This document shows positions 29,763 through 40,701 of a DNA stretch of 64,000 bases, in pieces (the stretch's first letter is position 1; each line of letters begins with the position of its first letter). Under the pieces are notes generated by a model. That model was not told where the DNA came from, made no database searches, and saw nothing but the letters and a program-made list of their open reading frames with translations. This stretch comes from Glaciecola sp. (GTDB lineage Bacteria; Pseudomonadota; Gammaproteobacteria; Enterobacterales; Alteromonadaceae): NCBI GenBank assembly GCA_029251505.1, contig JAQXDG010000187.1, positions 1-64,000 on the forward strand. The letters are read 5' to 3'. A program made the translations under genes and the position numbers.

Positions 29763-30821
29763 ATGTCAAAGCGCGTCAGTTTTTCACCTTTATGGGTTGG
29801 TGTTCTAGCCTTAGTGGGTTTCTTAGTCTTTATTAATTGGCCCGTTGAAGAACTTGCTCAACGTCAAGGTAACAGAGCGACACCTGTCGTTACGCAAATC
29901 GTGAGCATTCAACCTTTTGCGGTGACTTTGCAAGCACTGGGGACGGCAAAGGCGAACGAATCAGTCATGATCACGCCACAAGAATCCGATGTCATTACGT
30001 CATTAAACTTTTCTGATGGTCAACAAGTTGAAGCGGGAACTATCTTAGCGCAGCTCAATAGTAATGAGCAAAAAGCACGTCTTAATGAACTCAATATCAA
30101 TCTTGCAGAGGCGGAACGTCAGCTTAAGCGGATCCAAAATTTAGCGTTATCTAATTCGACCTCGACACAATTATTAGATGAACAACAAGCGCGAGTAAAA
30201 GCTTTTATAGCACAACGTGAAGTCGCCCAAGAAAACTTAAATAAAACCTTTATTACTGCACCATTCTCTGGAAGGTTAGGCCTACGTCAAGTCTCGTTGG
30301 GCGCGTATGTCAAGCCGGGTGATGTGCTGACAACCTTAGATGATATTGCGACGATTAAAGTTGATTTTGCGATATCTGAGCGTCATTTACCGAGTGTCAA
30401 TGAAGGGCAAACCGTGTTTGCAGAGTCCATTGCTTATCCGGGGATTCAGTTCGAAGGGACCATTACTAATGTAGACTCACGTATTGATCCCGCGACTCGT
30501 TCATTTAGCATTCGCACTGAGATTGATAATACCGCCGAGCAACTTCGTCCAGGCATGCTATTGACCATTACATTACAAAAACGGGTACTTAACACGTTAG
30601 TTATAGATGAAAAAGCTTTGGTACCAGATCATAAAGACCAGTTTGTTTTTAGAGTGGTTGATGGTAAGGCTGTCAAAACCAAAGTGATTATCGGTGAGCG
30701 TCGACCGGGCATGGTACAAGTTTTAGACGGTGTGGCGATAGACGATGAAATCGTTGTGCAAGGCACTCTGCGGATCCGTGATGGCTCCGAACTGCGTGTT
30801 CTTAATTCTACACAAGGATAG
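29763..30821 (+). CDS. RND efflux periplasmic adaptor (membrane fusion protein)
   Basis: 352 residues. One N-terminal hydrophobic segment (PLWVGVLALVGFLVFINW) anchors it, then the lipoyl-like domain halves (SVMITPQESDVITSLNFSDG and ITAPFSGRLGLRQVSLGAYV), an alpha-helical hairpin between them, and a beta-barrel domain (GTITNVDSRIDPATRSFSIR). The RND pump gene begins five bases after its stop, so they are co-translated. No outer-membrane channel gene is present here, so a shared TolC-type channel is likely. A ribosome site (AAAGGAA) precedes the ATG. Confidence 0.92.
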   Translation: MSKRVSFSPLWVGVLALVGFLVFINWPVEELAQRQGNRATPVVTQIVSIQPFAVTLQALGTAKANESVMITPQESDVITSLNFSDGQQVEAGTILAQLNSNEQKARLNELNINLAEAERQLKRIQNLALSNSTSTQLLDEQQARVKAFIAQREVAQENLNKTFITAPFSGRLGLRQVSLGAYVKPGDVLTTLDDIATIKVDFAISERHLPSVNEGQTVFAESIAYPGIQFEGTITNVDSRIDPATRSFSIRTEIDNTAEQLRPGMLLTITLQKRVLNTLVIDEKALVPDHKDQFVFRVVDGKAVKTKVIIGERRPGMVQVLDGVAIDDEIVVQGTLRIRDGSELRVLNSTQG

Positions 30822-30826
30822 TCAGC

Positions 30827-33800
30827 ATGTTGTTATCAGATTTATCGGTAAAACGCCCTGTTTTTGCGAGTGTAGTCAATTTACTCTTAATTGTGTTTGG
30901 TGTAGTTGCGATCAGCTTATTGTCCTTACGCGAATATCCAGACATTGATCCGCCCATTGTCTCCGTGAGCACCAGTTACCCTGGCGCGTCCGCAGCGATT
31001 ATTGAAACTCGGATCACGCAGTTATTAGAAGATCGGATAAGTGGCATTGAAGGGATCAAAAATATCTCTTCTTCTTCGCGTAACGGTCGGTCCAATATTT
31101 CAATTGAGTTTACACTAGCACGAGATATCGATGCTGCTTCGAATGACGTACGCGAGCGGATAAGCCGTGCACTAAATAACTTACCCGACCAAGCATTTCC
31201 ACCCGAAGTCTCAAAATCAGGCTCTGATGAAGATGTCATCGTATGGTACAACTTACGTTCGACTAATTTATCGGTCATGGAGTTAACGGATTATGCGGAT
31301 CGCTTTATCTCTGACCAATTATCAATTGTTGATGGTGTTGCACGTGTCTTTTTAGGCGGGGGACGCAGTTACGCCATGAAAGTATGGCTTGATAAACAAG
31401 CGATGGCAGCTCGTGGGGTAACGGTCGCTGATATTGAACGCGTTATTCGAACTGAAAACGTAGAATTACCTGCTGGTCGTGTTGAATCAATTTCTCGTGA
31501 TTTTGAAGTACGAGTCGCACGTTCATTTTTGACCCCTGATGATTTTGCTCGATTAACCATTAAATCAAATCTTGATGGCTACCTAGTGCGCTTGTCTGAA
31601 GTGGCTAAGGTCGAGTTAGCCGCTGATGATGATGAGACTGATTTTCGTGGTGATGGGGTCAACATGATTGGTTTAGGGATAGTCAAACAATCAAAAGCCA
31701 ATACACTTGAAGTGGCACGAAATGCTAAGGCTGCGATTGCGCAAATCTCCAAAACGTTACCAGATAACATTTTTATTGTCCCTAGTTATGATTCATCCGT
31801 CTTTATCGAAGAATCCATTAGTGAAGTGTACAACACGTTAGGCATAGCAATGCTAATGGTGATTGTTGTGATTTATATTTTCTTAGGTAATATTCGCGCA
31901 ACAATTATTCCAGCGATTACGGTACCTGTGTCCTTAGTTGCTGCATTTATTGTCATGTATGCGCTCGGCTTTTCGATTAATTTATTGACGTTGTTAGCCT
32001 TAGTTCTGGCTATAGGGTTGGTTGTTGATGATGCCATTGTTGTACTTGAAAATATCTATCGCCGCATAGAAATGGGGGAACCGCCTCTGTTAGCTTCATA
32101 CCGAGGTGCGCGGGAAGTCGGCTTTGCAGTTATTGCTACCACACTAGTGTTAATTTCAGTATTCGTGCCGTTAGTCTTTTTGGAAGGTAATATAGGGCGT
32201 TTGTTTACTGAGTTTGCGTTAGCGATTGCTGCTGCGGTGGCTTTTTCGAGTTTCACCGCATTAACCTTATCGCCGATGTTAAGCTCTTATTTATTAGAAA
32301 AACGTAGTCGCAGTAGTGGCTTTGGTGCTTGGGTCGAAAGCGCCTTCAAAAATGTTGAATCAGCCTATAACGCACGACTACAAAAAACCATCCATCAACC
32401 CATTTTGGTGGTGGTGTTAATTGTAGCAAGTCTAGTGTTGTTATATCAATTAGATGATTTATTACCACGTGAGTTTGTACCCAAAGAAGACCGCGGTAAC
32501 TTCTATGTATTCATGCAATCTCAAGAGGGCGCAAGTTACGAATCCAATAGTGAGAACTTAGAGAAAATTGAAGCGATTCTATTGCCGTACTTAGAAACAG
32601 GTGAAATGAATCGTGTCCTTGTGCGTACCCCTGGCTTCGGAGGTTCGGCTGGTATTGCCATTGTTGGCGCCGCGGATTGGGATAAACGTACACGTTCGAC
32701 ATTTGATTTAATGAATGAAGTGACTGGTAAGTTGCAAGCTATTCCTGACGTACGTGCATTTGCCATTATGCGTTCAGCACTTGGCGGGGGCGGCTTAGGT
32801 CGTCCAGTGCAATTTGTACTGCAAGGTAATACTTACGAAGAACTAGTACTATGGCGTGATACGTTAATTGAAAAAGCGTCCGAAAACCCGAATCTCTTAC
32901 GTCTTGATTCTGATTATAAAGAAACGACACCGCAGTTAACGATCAATATTGATCGAGAGCGTGCCGCAGATTTAGGCGTGAGCATTTCTGATATTGGTGG
33001 TACGTTGGAAACCATGTTGGGTCAACGCCGAGTCTCACGCTATCTCGATCGTGGTCAAGAATATGAAGTCATCTTAAAAGGCGAAAAATCGGATTTTGGT
33101 AGTCCAAATAGTATTGATAATATCTTTGTTCGCTCTAATACCACGAGTCAATTGATCCCATTAGATAACCTTGTAAATGTTGCTGAACAAGCGACATCAT
33201 CCACACTTAACCGTTACAATCGGATGCGTTCCATTACTATCTCGGCAAATTTAGCAGATGGATACACACTGGGTGAAGCCTTAACGTACTTAGAAAATAT
33301 TGTGGCCACAGAATTGCCCGAAGACGTCTCTATAGATTACAAAGGTGAGTCTTTGCTATATCAAGAATCTGGGAGTTCGTTTTTGTTCATTTTTGTGATG
33401 GCATTAGCCGTCACCTATTTGGTATTAGCGGCACAGTTTGAAAGTTGGATACATCCGTTAGTGATTATGTTTACCGTCCCATTAGCATTAGTCGGGGCCT
33501 ATATTGGTTTATATCTGAATGGCATGACTTTGAATATCTATAGTCAAATTGGATTGGTGATGTTGATTGGTCTCGCGGCGAAAAACGGCATATTGATTGT
33601 TGAGTTTACTAATCAGTTACGCGATGCTGGTATGGAGTTCAAGGAGGCACTGTGTACGGCATCAACACAACGTTTACGTCCGATTGTAATGACGGGTTTC
33701 ACAACGGTGTTCAGCGCGTTACCTTTAGTATTAGCGACGGGACCAGGCTCAGAGAGTCGAGCGGTTATCGGAATGGTTATTTTTGCTGGAGTATTATTTT

Positions 33801-33937
33801 CAACGTTCTTAACGTTGTTTGTTATTCCAACGATGTATCATATTCTCGCTAAAAACACGTCATCACCGGAGGCATTGAGTCAAAAAGTGGAAGAATACGA
33901 GCAAGCCATGCCGTATAAAAAAGGCGAAAATATATAA
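30827..33937 (+). CDS. RND family efflux pump, inner-membrane permease
   Basis: Proton-driven drug or solute exporter, 1036 residues, the usual HAE1 length. It begins with the conserved KRPVFASVVNLLLIVFGV membrane segment and has twelve predicted helices. The proton-relay aspartates are in LAIGLVVDDAIVVLENIYRR (helix 4) and the matching lysine region is in MLIGLAAKNGILIVEFTNQL (helix 10). Periplasmic porter loops lie after helices 1 and 7. It closely resembles VexH/MexK-type pumps of marine bacteria, but no substrate is assigned. Terminator follows. Confidence 0.94.
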   Translation: MLLSDLSVKRPVFASVVNLLLIVFGVVAISLLSLREYPDIDPPIVSVSTSYPGASAAIIETRITQLLEDRISGIEGIKNISSSSRNGRSNISIEFTLARDIDAASNDVRERISRALNNLPDQAFPPEVSKSGSDEDVIVWYNLRSTNLSVMELTDYADRFISDQLSIVDGVARVFLGGGRSYAMKVWLDKQAMAARGVTVADIERVIRTENVELPAGRVESISRDFEVRVARSFLTPDDFARLTIKSNLDGYLVRLSEVAKVELAADDDETDFRGDGVNMIGLGIVKQSKANTLEVARNAKAAIAQISKTLPDNIFIVPSYDSSVFIEESISEVYNTLGIAMLMVIVVIYIFLGNIRATIIPAITVPVSLVAAFIVMYALGFSINLLTLLALVLAIGLVVDDAIVVLENIYRRIEMGEPPLLASYRGAREVGFAVIATTLVLISVFVPLVFLEGNIGRLFTEFALAIAAAVAFSSFTALTLSPMLSSYLLEKRSRSSGFGAWVESAFKNVESAYNARLQKTIHQPILVVVLIVASLVLLYQLDDLLPREFVPKEDRGNFYVFMQSQEGASYESNSENLEKIEAILLPYLETGEMNRVLVRTPGFGGSAGIAIVGAADWDKRTRSTFDLMNEVTGKLQAIPDVRAFAIMRSALGGGGLGRPVQFVLQGNTYEELVLWRDTLIEKASENPNLLRLDSDYKETTPQLTINIDRERAADLGVSISDIGGTLETMLGQRRVSRYLDRGQEYEVILKGEKSDFGSPNSIDNIFVRSNTTSQLIPLDNLVNVAEQATSSTLNRYNRMRSITISANLADGYTLGEALTYLENIVATELPEDVSIDYKGESLLYQESGSSFLFIFVMALAVTYLVLAAQFESWIHPLVIMFTVPLALVGAYIGLYLNGMTLNIYSQIGLVMLIGLAAKNGILIVEFTNQLRDAGMEFKEALCTASTQRLRPIVMTGFTTVFSALPLVLATGPGSESRAVIGMVIFAGVLFSTFLTLFVIPTMYHILAKNTSSPEALSQKVEEYEQAMPYKKGENI

Positions 33938-33958
33938 ATCCTAGAACATTCATTACAA

Positions 33959-33992
33959 AAAAAGCCCTGTATCATTTGATCCAGGGCTTTTT
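33959..33992. terminator. Terminator between the RND operon and rpoD
   Basis: AAAGCCCTG and CAGGGCTTT form a 9-bp stem with a T-run after it on the plus strand and A-run before it, so it can work in both directions for the convergent transcripts. Confidence 0.88.
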
Positions 33993-34042
33993 AATATTTA
34001 CTCAACAATATCAGTCATAATTAAGACATTGTTGCGACAAAA

Positions 34043-35869
34043 TTACTCGTCTAAGAAACTTCTAAGCTGTTCTGAGCGGCTTGGATGACGTAACTTACGC
34101 AATGCCTTTGCTTCGATTTGACGAATACGCTCACGGGTAACGTCGAACTGCTTACCGACTTCTTCTAACGTGTGATCGGTATTCATATCGATACCAAAAC
34201 GCATGCGTAATACTTTCGCTTCACGTTGCGTTAATCCCGCTAGGACATCTTGAGTCGCATCTTTTAAACTTCCGCCGGTGGCAGAGTCTAACGGCTGAAT
34301 GATCGTCGTATCTTCGATGAAGTCACCTAAGTGAGAATCTTCATCATCACCAATCGGCGTTTCCATTGAAATCGGTTCTTTCGCGATTTTAAGTACCTTA
34401 CGGATCTTATCTTCAGGCATGATCATGCGTTCTGATAATTCTTCAGGTGTTGGCTCGCGACCCATTTCTTGTAACATTTGACGTGAGATACGGTTAAGCT
34501 TGTTAATGGTTTCAATCATATGCACCGGAATACGGATAGTACGGGCTTGGTCAGCGATAGAACGGGTGATAGCTTGGCGGATCCACCACGTAGCATAAGT
34601 TGAGAACTTATAACCACGACGATAATCAAATTTATCAACGGCTTTCATCAGACCGATGTTACCCTCTTGGATCAAATCCAAGAACTGTAGACCACGGTTA
34701 GTGTATTTTTTCGCGATTGAAATGACCAAACGTAAATTTGCTTCAACCATTTCTTTTTTAGCGCGACGCGCTTTAGCTTCACCAATTGACATGCGTCGGT
34801 TGATATCTTTGATATCAGCTATGCATAGACCGGTTTCTGCTTCAACCGCATTCATTTTACTGACGCTGCGCTCAATATCTTCTTGGAACGTTTCTAATAC
34901 CAACACGTATGGCTTGTTGGATTTTAATATTTTAAAATACCAATCCGTTGAGGTTTCATTGCCCGCAAATGCTTTTATAAAATCTTTCTTAGGCATTTTT
35001 GCTTGGGCTACACAGTGTTTCATAATGAGACGTTCTTGAATGCGAACGCGATCCATCATGCCACGCATGTTTTTAACCATACGATCAAATTGTTTGGGGA
35101 TTAAGCGGAATTCTTTGAATACTTCTGATAACGCAGCAATTTGACGTTTAGCCGTTGCATTTGAACGACCTTTCGCTTCGATTGCATCACGTGTTTTAGC
35201 GTACTGCTTACGCAACGCATCAAATTTTTCTCGTGCTAGTTCAGGATCAGGGCCTGTGTCTTCTTCCTCTTCGTCACCTTCAGAATCATCATCTTCTTCT
35301 TCAAGTTCTTCTTTGGATAAATCAGAGCCGATATGTGTTGCTGTTGGCGCAATGTTATCTTCTTCGTTTGGATCAACGAAGCCGATAATAATATCGCTTA
35401 AACGAATTTCCTCTGCTTCATACAAATCCCATTGATCAAGTAAATACGTGATCGCTTCAGGGTACTCTGCGACAGCGCATTGTACTTGGTTGATTCCATC
35501 TTCGATGCGCTTGGCTATTTCAATTTCGCCTTCGCGAGTCAATAGTTCAACCGTACCCATTTCACGCATGTACATGCGCACAGGGTCAGTCGTTCTACCA
35601 ATTTCGCTTTCGACGGTTGCAAGGGCTTGTGCCGCAGCTTCAGCAACTTCTTCGTCTGTTGTTGTTTCAGCCATTAACAGCTCATCAGCGTCAGGAGCAG
35701 ATTCAAATACTTGAATTCCCATGTCGTTGATCATGCTGATAATATCTTCAATTTGGTCTGAATCAACTATGTCTTGTGGCAGGTGATCGTTGACTTCGGC
35801 GAAGGTTAAGTAACCTTGTTCTTTACCTTTGGCAATCAGGAGCTTAATCTGAGACTGCTTACTTTGCAT
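34043..35869 (-). CDS. rpoD: Primary sigma factor RpoD (sigma-70)
   Basis: Housekeeping sigma factor, 608 residues (E. coli 613). Region 1.1 opens with [20 protein letters not shown], region 1.2 has [20 protein letters not shown], then the non-conserved region with an acidic stretch ([17 protein letters not shown]), and region 2 has [20 protein letters not shown] and [17 protein letters not shown]. Region 4 ends with [20 protein letters not shown]. It is the last gene of the rpsU-yqeY-dnaG-rpoD cluster, separated from dnaG by 239 bases, a gap where I see no gene and which probably holds its promoters. Confidence 0.97.
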   Translation of the reverse strand: MQSKQSQIKLLIAKGKEQGYLTFAEVNDHLPQDIVDSDQIEDIISMINDMGIQVFESAPDADELLMAETTTDEEVAEAAAQALATVESEIGRTTDPVRMYMREMGTVELLTREGEIEIAKRIEDGINQVQCAVAEYPEAITYLLDQWDLYEAEEIRLSDIIIGFVDPNEEDNIAPTATHIGSDLSKEELEEEDDDSEGDEEEEDTGPDPELAREKFDALRKQYAKTRDAIEAKGRSNATAKRQIAALSEVFKEFRLIPKQFDRMVKNMRGMMDRVRIQERLIMKHCVAQAKMPKKDFIKAFAGNETSTDWYFKILKSNKPYVLVLETFQEDIERSVSKMNAVEAETGLCIADIKDINRRMSIGEAKARRAKKEMVEANLRLVISIAKKYTNRGLQFLDLIQEGNIGLMKAVDKFDYRRGYKFSTYATWWIRQAITRSIADQARTIRIPVHMIETINKLNRISRQMLQEMGREPTPEELSERMIMPEDKIRKVLKIAKEPISMETPIGDDEDSHLGDFIEDTTIIQPLDSATGGSLKDATQDVLAGLTQREAKVLRMRFGIDMNTDHTLEEVGKQFDVTRERIRQIEAKALRKLRHPSRSEQLRSFLDE

Positions 35870-36108
35870 AAATATTTACACTTCTCATGCGAACCAATGT
35901 AAAACAACTTATCCTAGCGTCCTGTGCCACGGATCATTGACTCGTTGATTTTGGAAACGTAACTCTTCACTGAGACGTTTACGAATAGATAATTATAGCA
36001 GAAAATGTAATAAAGTTACTAGATACAAATTCTACTATAGTGATATTTCTAGCTTTATAACGTTTAAATATCGACCTTTTTTTCAAAATGTCAAATTTGT
36101 AACGAAAA

Positions 36109-37890
36109 CTAATTTTTGGTTAGTAATTTTTTTAGTGTGTGTTTCTCTTCATCGCTTAAACCAACATTTCTTGATTTGGCGATTAAGGCTTCGGTTTGAC
36201 CAGCCAAAAATTGGTCAACTAAACGTTTAAAGGTGCTGACATATACTGTATTAATATCATCATCAGTAATCAGCCATTCTTGAGCTAATAATGTTTGGAG
36301 GTGTTTTGCAAAAGCGTGCTCGCGAAAATTTTCAAAGACACTCGCGGTATTGACTTTTTTCTGTCGGGTACAAAATTGGTGTAGCTCGATTAAAAAATCC
36401 AAGCCAGGTAAACCGGCATCGGCTAACGCTAATGGCTTAACTTTAGGAATAGTATGGGCTAAGTTTGGATGTTCTACCAGTAATCGAATCAACATTCTTA
36501 CTGGAGTTTGTGATAGCTTTTGTGGTGAACCGCTGCCCGGATTAGCCATCTTACGAGGGCCTTTGTTGGCTTTGTTTATATCACGTTCCAGTTGAAAACG
36601 GTCATATTCGCCCAACAGCTTGCTTAATTCGCCCTGTAGGATTTCTTGTTGGATAGTCCCAGCAACTAATGCAATTAACGGCTCTGCCTCAGCGCGCAAT
36701 GCTGCTTTACCTTCTATTGATGCGACATTATGACGTTGTAATAGGTTTTCAAATAAAAATTTAGACAAAGGCATCGCTTTGACGAATTGCTCTTCTAGAG
36801 CTTCTTTGCCAATTTGACGTACCATCGTATCGGGATCTTCACCATCGGGTAAAAACAAAAACTTCATGGCTTTGCCATCTTTTAAAAATGGTAGGGCATT
36901 TTCCATTGTGCGCCATGCTGCACTCCGTCCGGCTTTATCGCCATCGTAACAACACACGATTTCATCCGAATTGCGGAGCATTAATTGCACATGTTCGGGT
37001 GTGGTTGCGGTCCCGAGAGACGCAACGGCATAGTTGATGTCAAATTGACTGAGCGCAACCACATCCATATACCCTTCTACAACCACAATACGGTCGATAT
37101 GACGCTGCATATTCCGAGCGCGGTGCAGGCCATAGAGCTCGCTGCCTTTAAAAAATATGCGTGTTTCAGGGGAGTTGAGATATTTGGGGCCTTGATCGGC
37201 ATCGATGACCCGTCCACCAAATCCAATCACTCGACCGCGCTTATCTCGGATCGGAAACATTAAGCGATCACGGAAAAAATCATAACGCTTACCGTTATCA
37301 TTTTGGGTCATGATTTTTAAATCAATACATTGCTGAATGCGCTCAGGCGAGGTGCCTAATGTATCGGCTAGCGCTTGCCACTCGGGTGGTGCATAGCCGA
37401 TTTCCCATGACTTAACAATTGCGCCGCTAAGCCCACGATCTTTAAGATAGGTAATGACTTTTTCTGAATTAGGGTGACGTTTGAGTTGCTGTTGAAAAAA
37501 CTGTGCGGCTTTTTCCATTAACTCAAAATCATTTTCTAATTGTTGTTTCTTTTGCTGTGAAGCTACTTTATTAAATGGCTGACTGCTTTGCTCTCGTGGT
37601 ACTTCTATTGAATGGTGTCCAGCAAGCTCTTCGATTGCCTCGACAAATTCAAGACGATCAAATTCCATAATAAATGACAATGCATTACCGTGTTCTCCGC
37701 AGCCAAAACAATGATAAAACTGTTTTTCGGCAGATACGGTGAATGAAGGGGATTTTTCATTATGAAAAGGACAGCAGGCTTGATAATTTTTACCTGCTTT
37801 TTTTAATTTGACGCGACTATCCACGATATCTACGATATCGGTACGTGCAATTAAATCATCAATAAAATCTCGAGGGATCCGGCCAGCCAT
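36109..37890 (-). CDS. dnaG: DNA primase DnaG
   Basis: Synthesises RNA primers at the replication fork. 593 residues (E. coli 581). The zinc-binding domain CCPFHNEKSPSFTVS...FYHCFGCG is at the N terminus, the TOPRIM core has VVVEGYMDVVALSQ and the acidic YDGDKAG motif, and a C-terminal DnaB-interacting helical domain follows. It lies 10 bases after yqeY on the same strand. Secure assignment. Confidence 0.97.
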   Translation of the reverse strand: MAGRIPRDFIDDLIARTDIVDIVDSRVKLKKAGKNYQACCPFHNEKSPSFTVSAEKQFYHCFGCGEHGNALSFIMEFDRLEFVEAIEELAGHHSIEVPREQSSQPFNKVASQQKKQQLENDFELMEKAAQFFQQQLKRHPNSEKVITYLKDRGLSGAIVKSWEIGYAPPEWQALADTLGTSPERIQQCIDLKIMTQNDNGKRYDFFRDRLMFPIRDKRGRVIGFGGRVIDADQGPKYLNSPETRIFFKGSELYGLHRARNMQRHIDRIVVVEGYMDVVALSQFDINYAVASLGTATTPEHVQLMLRNSDEIVCCYDGDKAGRSAAWRTMENALPFLKDGKAMKFLFLPDGEDPDTMVRQIGKEALEEQFVKAMPLSKFLFENLLQRHNVASIEGKAALRAEAEPLIALVAGTIQQEILQGELSKLLGEYDRFQLERDINKANKGPRKMANPGSGSPQKLSQTPVRMLIRLLVEHPNLAHTIPKVKPLALADAGLPGLDFLIELHQFCTRQKKVNTASVFENFREHAFAKHLQTLLAQEWLITDDDINTVYVSTFKRLVDQFLAGQTEALIAKSRNVGLSDEEKHTLKKLLTKN

Positions 37891-37900
37891 AATGGCGCGG

Positions 37901-38344
37901 TTAACCTAATTTAGCTTTGATCAATCCGCTGACTTTACCCATATCTGCTCTTCCTTGCAGCTGCGGTTTTAAAACGCCCATGACTTTACCCATATCTTGC
38001 ATACCGGCAGCACCCGTAGCTGTCATTGCTTCATTGATCAAAGTATTGATTTCATCAGATGTTAACGGTTGGGGTAAAAAGCTTTCTAAGACCACGATTT
38101 CAGAATATTCAATATCTGCAAGATCTATACGTTCGGCTGCAGAAAACTGTTGCGCCGCATCTTTACGTTGCTTGACCATTTTAGTGATAATGGCTAATAC
38201 GTCACCATCGGTTAATTCAATGCGTTCGTCAATTTCACGTTGTTTAACTGCAGCAAGTGTCATGCGAATCGTACCCAAGCGTAGTTTATCTTTGGCGCGC
38301 ATGGCATCTTTTTGTGCTTCTCTAAGTGTTTCTAATAGAGTCAT
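37901..38344 (-). CDS. GatB/YqeY family protein
   Basis: 147 residues, the usual YqeY length. Family segments: LRLGTIRMTLAAVKQREIDE, and the C-terminal repeat AAGMQDMGKVMGVLKPQLQG followed by RADMGKVSGLIKAKL, which resembles the tRNA-binding tail of GatB. The molecular role is unproven; it may influence tRNA amidotransferase activity. It sits between rpsU and dnaG, an order common in Alteromonadales and vibrios but absent in E. coli. Confidence 0.92.
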   Translation of the reverse strand: MTLLETLREAQKDAMRAKDKLRLGTIRMTLAAVKQREIDERIELTDGDVLAIITKMVKQRKDAAQQFSAAERIDLADIEYSEIVVLESFLPQPLTSDEINTLINEAMTATGAAGMQDMGKVMGVLKPQLQGRADMGKVSGLIKAKLG

Positions 38345-38421
38345 GTCTGATCCTTTTGGAATAATGTTGACGAGTAATGTAAACAGTGTAACAAGTTGCT
38401 ATAAATGCGACAACACAAACT

Positions 38422-38446
38422 AAAAAGGCAACCTGTTGGCTGCCTT
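38422..38446 (-). terminator. Terminator after rpsU
   Basis: On the minus strand AAGGCAGCC and GGTTGCCTT pair (one G-T pair) and are followed by TTTT. This would let rpsU be made in excess over yqeY-dnaG, as is known for the operon in E. coli. Confidence 0.75.
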
Positions 38447-38488
38447 GATATGCTTTATTCCTGCGAAAGGAATATTTACTAAAACTGC

Positions 38489-38704
38489 TTAGTAAAGTCT
38501 AACGCGACGTGCGTTTTCGCGAGAAAGCTTTTTAAGATGGCGCTTTTTAGCAGCCGCTTTCTTACGCTTACGTTCCCAAGTTGGCTTTTCAAAGAATTCG
38601 CGCTTACGAACTTCTGATAAAACACCTGCTTTTTCACATGAACGTTTGAAGCGACGAAGTGCTACGTCAAACGGTTCGTTCTCTCTAACTTTAACGATAG
38701 GCAT
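38489..38704 (-). CDS. rpsU: 30S ribosomal protein S21
   Basis: 71 residues, identical in length to E. coli S21. Starts [20 protein letters not shown] and ends with the basic [14 protein letters not shown]. Needed for initiation on the 30S subunit. First gene of the macromolecular synthesis cluster and followed by its own terminator. It is divergent from tsaD, as in E. coli. Confidence 0.98.
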   Translation of the reverse strand: MPIVKVRENEPFDVALRRFKRSCEKAGVLSEVRKREFFEKPTWERKRKKAAAKKRHLKKLSRENARRVRLY

Positions 38705-38967
38705 TAAATATAAACCTCAATAAAAAATAATCTTCAGAGCGAGTTTTAAGTTCGTGGTGATGACAATATTGATACAAGATATTGCGTTTTTACACACCAC
38801 CAGAAAAGTCACACTGGCTAAAAATGGTGCGCAATAGTAAACATTATCGCTAGGCTTGTAAAGGGTAAATTAGAAAATCACGCTATTTTTTTGGTAGTAC
38901 TGGTCTTAATCACTGCAAATGCGTAAAATCATAGACTAATTAGTTATTAATAGAATCATACCACACT

Positions 38968-39984
38968 ATGCGCATTTTAGGTTTTGAAACATCTTGTGAT
39001 GAAACAGGTATCGCGGTTTATGACGATGAACTAGGTTTATTATCGCATCAATTATATTCGCAAGTTAAAATTCACGCCGATTATGGTGGTGTGGTACCTG
39101 AGCTAGCTTCGCGTGACCATGTCCGCAAAATTATCCCTTTGATACAAGCTGCCCTCAAGGACGCCAATACCTGCGCCGATGATCTTGATGGCATTGCCTA
39201 TACGAAAGGGCCGGGTTTAATCGGTGCGTTATTAGTGGGTTCGTCTGTTGCACGCAGTTTGGCGTTTGCATGGGATAAACCGTTAGTAGGTGTACATCAT
39301 ATGGAAGGGCATTTATTAGCGCCCATGCTCGAAGACAATAACATTCCTGAGTTTCCGTTTATTGCTTTATTAGTATCTGGTGGTCATAGCTTAATTGTGG
39401 ACGTTAAAGGTATCGGTGAATACGCGGTCCTGGGTGAATCAATTGACGATGCTGCCGGTGAAGCCTTTGACAAAACCGCTAAGTTATTAGGATTAGATTA
39501 TCCAGGCGGCCCATTATTAGCTAAATTAGCGACGAAAGGCGAAGCAGGGCATTATCAATTCCCTAGGCCAATGACCAATAAACCTGGATTAGATCTGTCA
39601 TTTAGTGGGCTCAAAACCTTTGCTGCAAATACCATTCGTGCAGCTGCAACAGATGAACAAACCCACGCAAACATTGCCTATGCGTTCCAAGAAGCGGTAG
39701 TCGATACCTTACTGATTAAATCTAAGCGGGCATTAAAGCAAACGGGCTATTCCCGTGTTGTCATTGCTGGCGGAGTGAGTGCGAACCAGCACCTACGGCA
39801 GGTATTTGAGCAGCGTATTGGGCCCAATGGTAAAAATGTGTTTTACCCGTCATTAGCGTTTTGTACCGATAATGGTGCGATGATTGCCTATGCAGGAATG
39901 CAGCGTTTGAAAGCTAAACAATTTGATGGGTTTGATGAACAAGTTAAGCCCCGCTGGCCGTTAGATTCGTTGCCGCCCTTGTAG
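38968..39984 (+). CDS. tsaD: tRNA threonylcarbamoyladenosine transferase TsaD
   Basis: Transfers threonylcarbamoyl to A37 of ANN-decoding tRNAs together with TsaB and TsaE. 338 residues (E. coli 337). Starts [20 protein letters not shown]; the metal-binding histidines are in [12 protein letters not shown], and LLVSGGHS and [14 protein letters not shown] are nucleotide-binding segments; [14 protein letters not shown] is near the end. Divergent from rpsU and convergent with plsY across eight bases. Confidence 0.97.
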   Translation: MRILGFETSCDETGIAVYDDELGLLSHQLYSQVKIHADYGGVVPELASRDHVRKIIPLIQAALKDANTCADDLDGIAYTKGPGLIGALLVGSSVARSLAFAWDKPLVGVHHMEGHLLAPMLEDNNIPEFPFIALLVSGGHSLIVDVKGIGEYAVLGESIDDAAGEAFDKTAKLLGLDYPGGPLLAKLATKGEAGHYQFPRPMTNKPGLDLSFSGLKTFAANTIRAAATDEQTHANIAYAFQEAVVDTLLIKSKRALKQTGYSRVVIAGGVSANQHLRQVFEQRIGPNGKNVFYPSLAFCTDNGAMIAYAGMQRLKAKQFDGFDEQVKPRWPLDSLPPL

Positions 39985-39992
39985 ATAGTGGA

Positions 39993-40571
39993 TTAAACTT
40001 TAGGTTCGCTGCCTTGGAGTAACCGGGCGATATTGGCATGGTGGCGCCAAACTATGAGCGCTGCCAACATACTCACCGCTAATGTATATTCGGGTTTAAA
40101 CCAATAGCAAGTTATCGGAGCAAAGCATACCGTTACCAATGCCGCTAAGGATGAAAAACGGAACAATCGATAAGTGATGAGCCATACAGCTAGTAGCGAT
40201 AAACTAACCGGCAAACCGAGTGGAAATAGACAACCAAATGCCGTAGCGACGCCTTTTCCTCCGGAGAAACCATAAAAAATGGGATACATATGCCCCAGGC
40301 ATACCGCAATGCCTATGATCCCTAACCAGAATGGCTCGATGCCCAAACGGTAAGCACCATACACCATCACGGTTCCTTTGAGTAAATCAAACATAAATAC
40401 GATGATGGCAGGGATGCGTCCGCCTAAGCGAAACATGTTGGTTGCTCCGGGGTTATTAGAGCCAGATGAGCGAGGATCGGGCAATCCAAACAGCCGTGCG
40501 ACTATGATAGCACTAGCACAGGACCCAATTAAATAAGCGCTCAAAATCATTAGAATGATTATTAGTTCCAT
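39993..40571 (-). CDS. plsY: Glycerol-3-phosphate acyltransferase PlsY
   Basis: First acylation of glycerol-3-phosphate in phospholipid synthesis, using acyl-phosphate made by PlsX. 192 residues with several transmembrane helices. Signature segments: SGSNNPGATNMFRLGG, GKGTVMV-like phosphate loop (LLKGTVMVYG), LGHMYPIFYGFSGGKGVATA. Gene order plsY beside folB and tsaD is conserved in gammaproteobacteria. Confidence 0.95.
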   Translation of the reverse strand: MELIIILMILSAYLIGSCASAIIVARLFGLPDPRSSGSNNPGATNMFRLGGRIPAIIVFMFDLLKGTVMVYGAYRLGIEPFWLGIIGIAVCLGHMYPIFYGFSGGKGVATAFGCLFPLGLPVSLSLLAVWLITYRLFRFSSLAALVTVCFAPITCYWFKPEYTLAVSMLAALIVWRHHANIARLLQGSEPKV

Positions 40572-40701
40572 ATGATTTCCATATACTTATCCCCATAATT
40601 CACGCTACAATATGTTCAATTTACTAAATTGCATCGTTTTTTACTAGCGTTTTGCTAGTGATTTACTCGTTAAAAACGCATTACCAGAGATTAGCCCACA
40701 T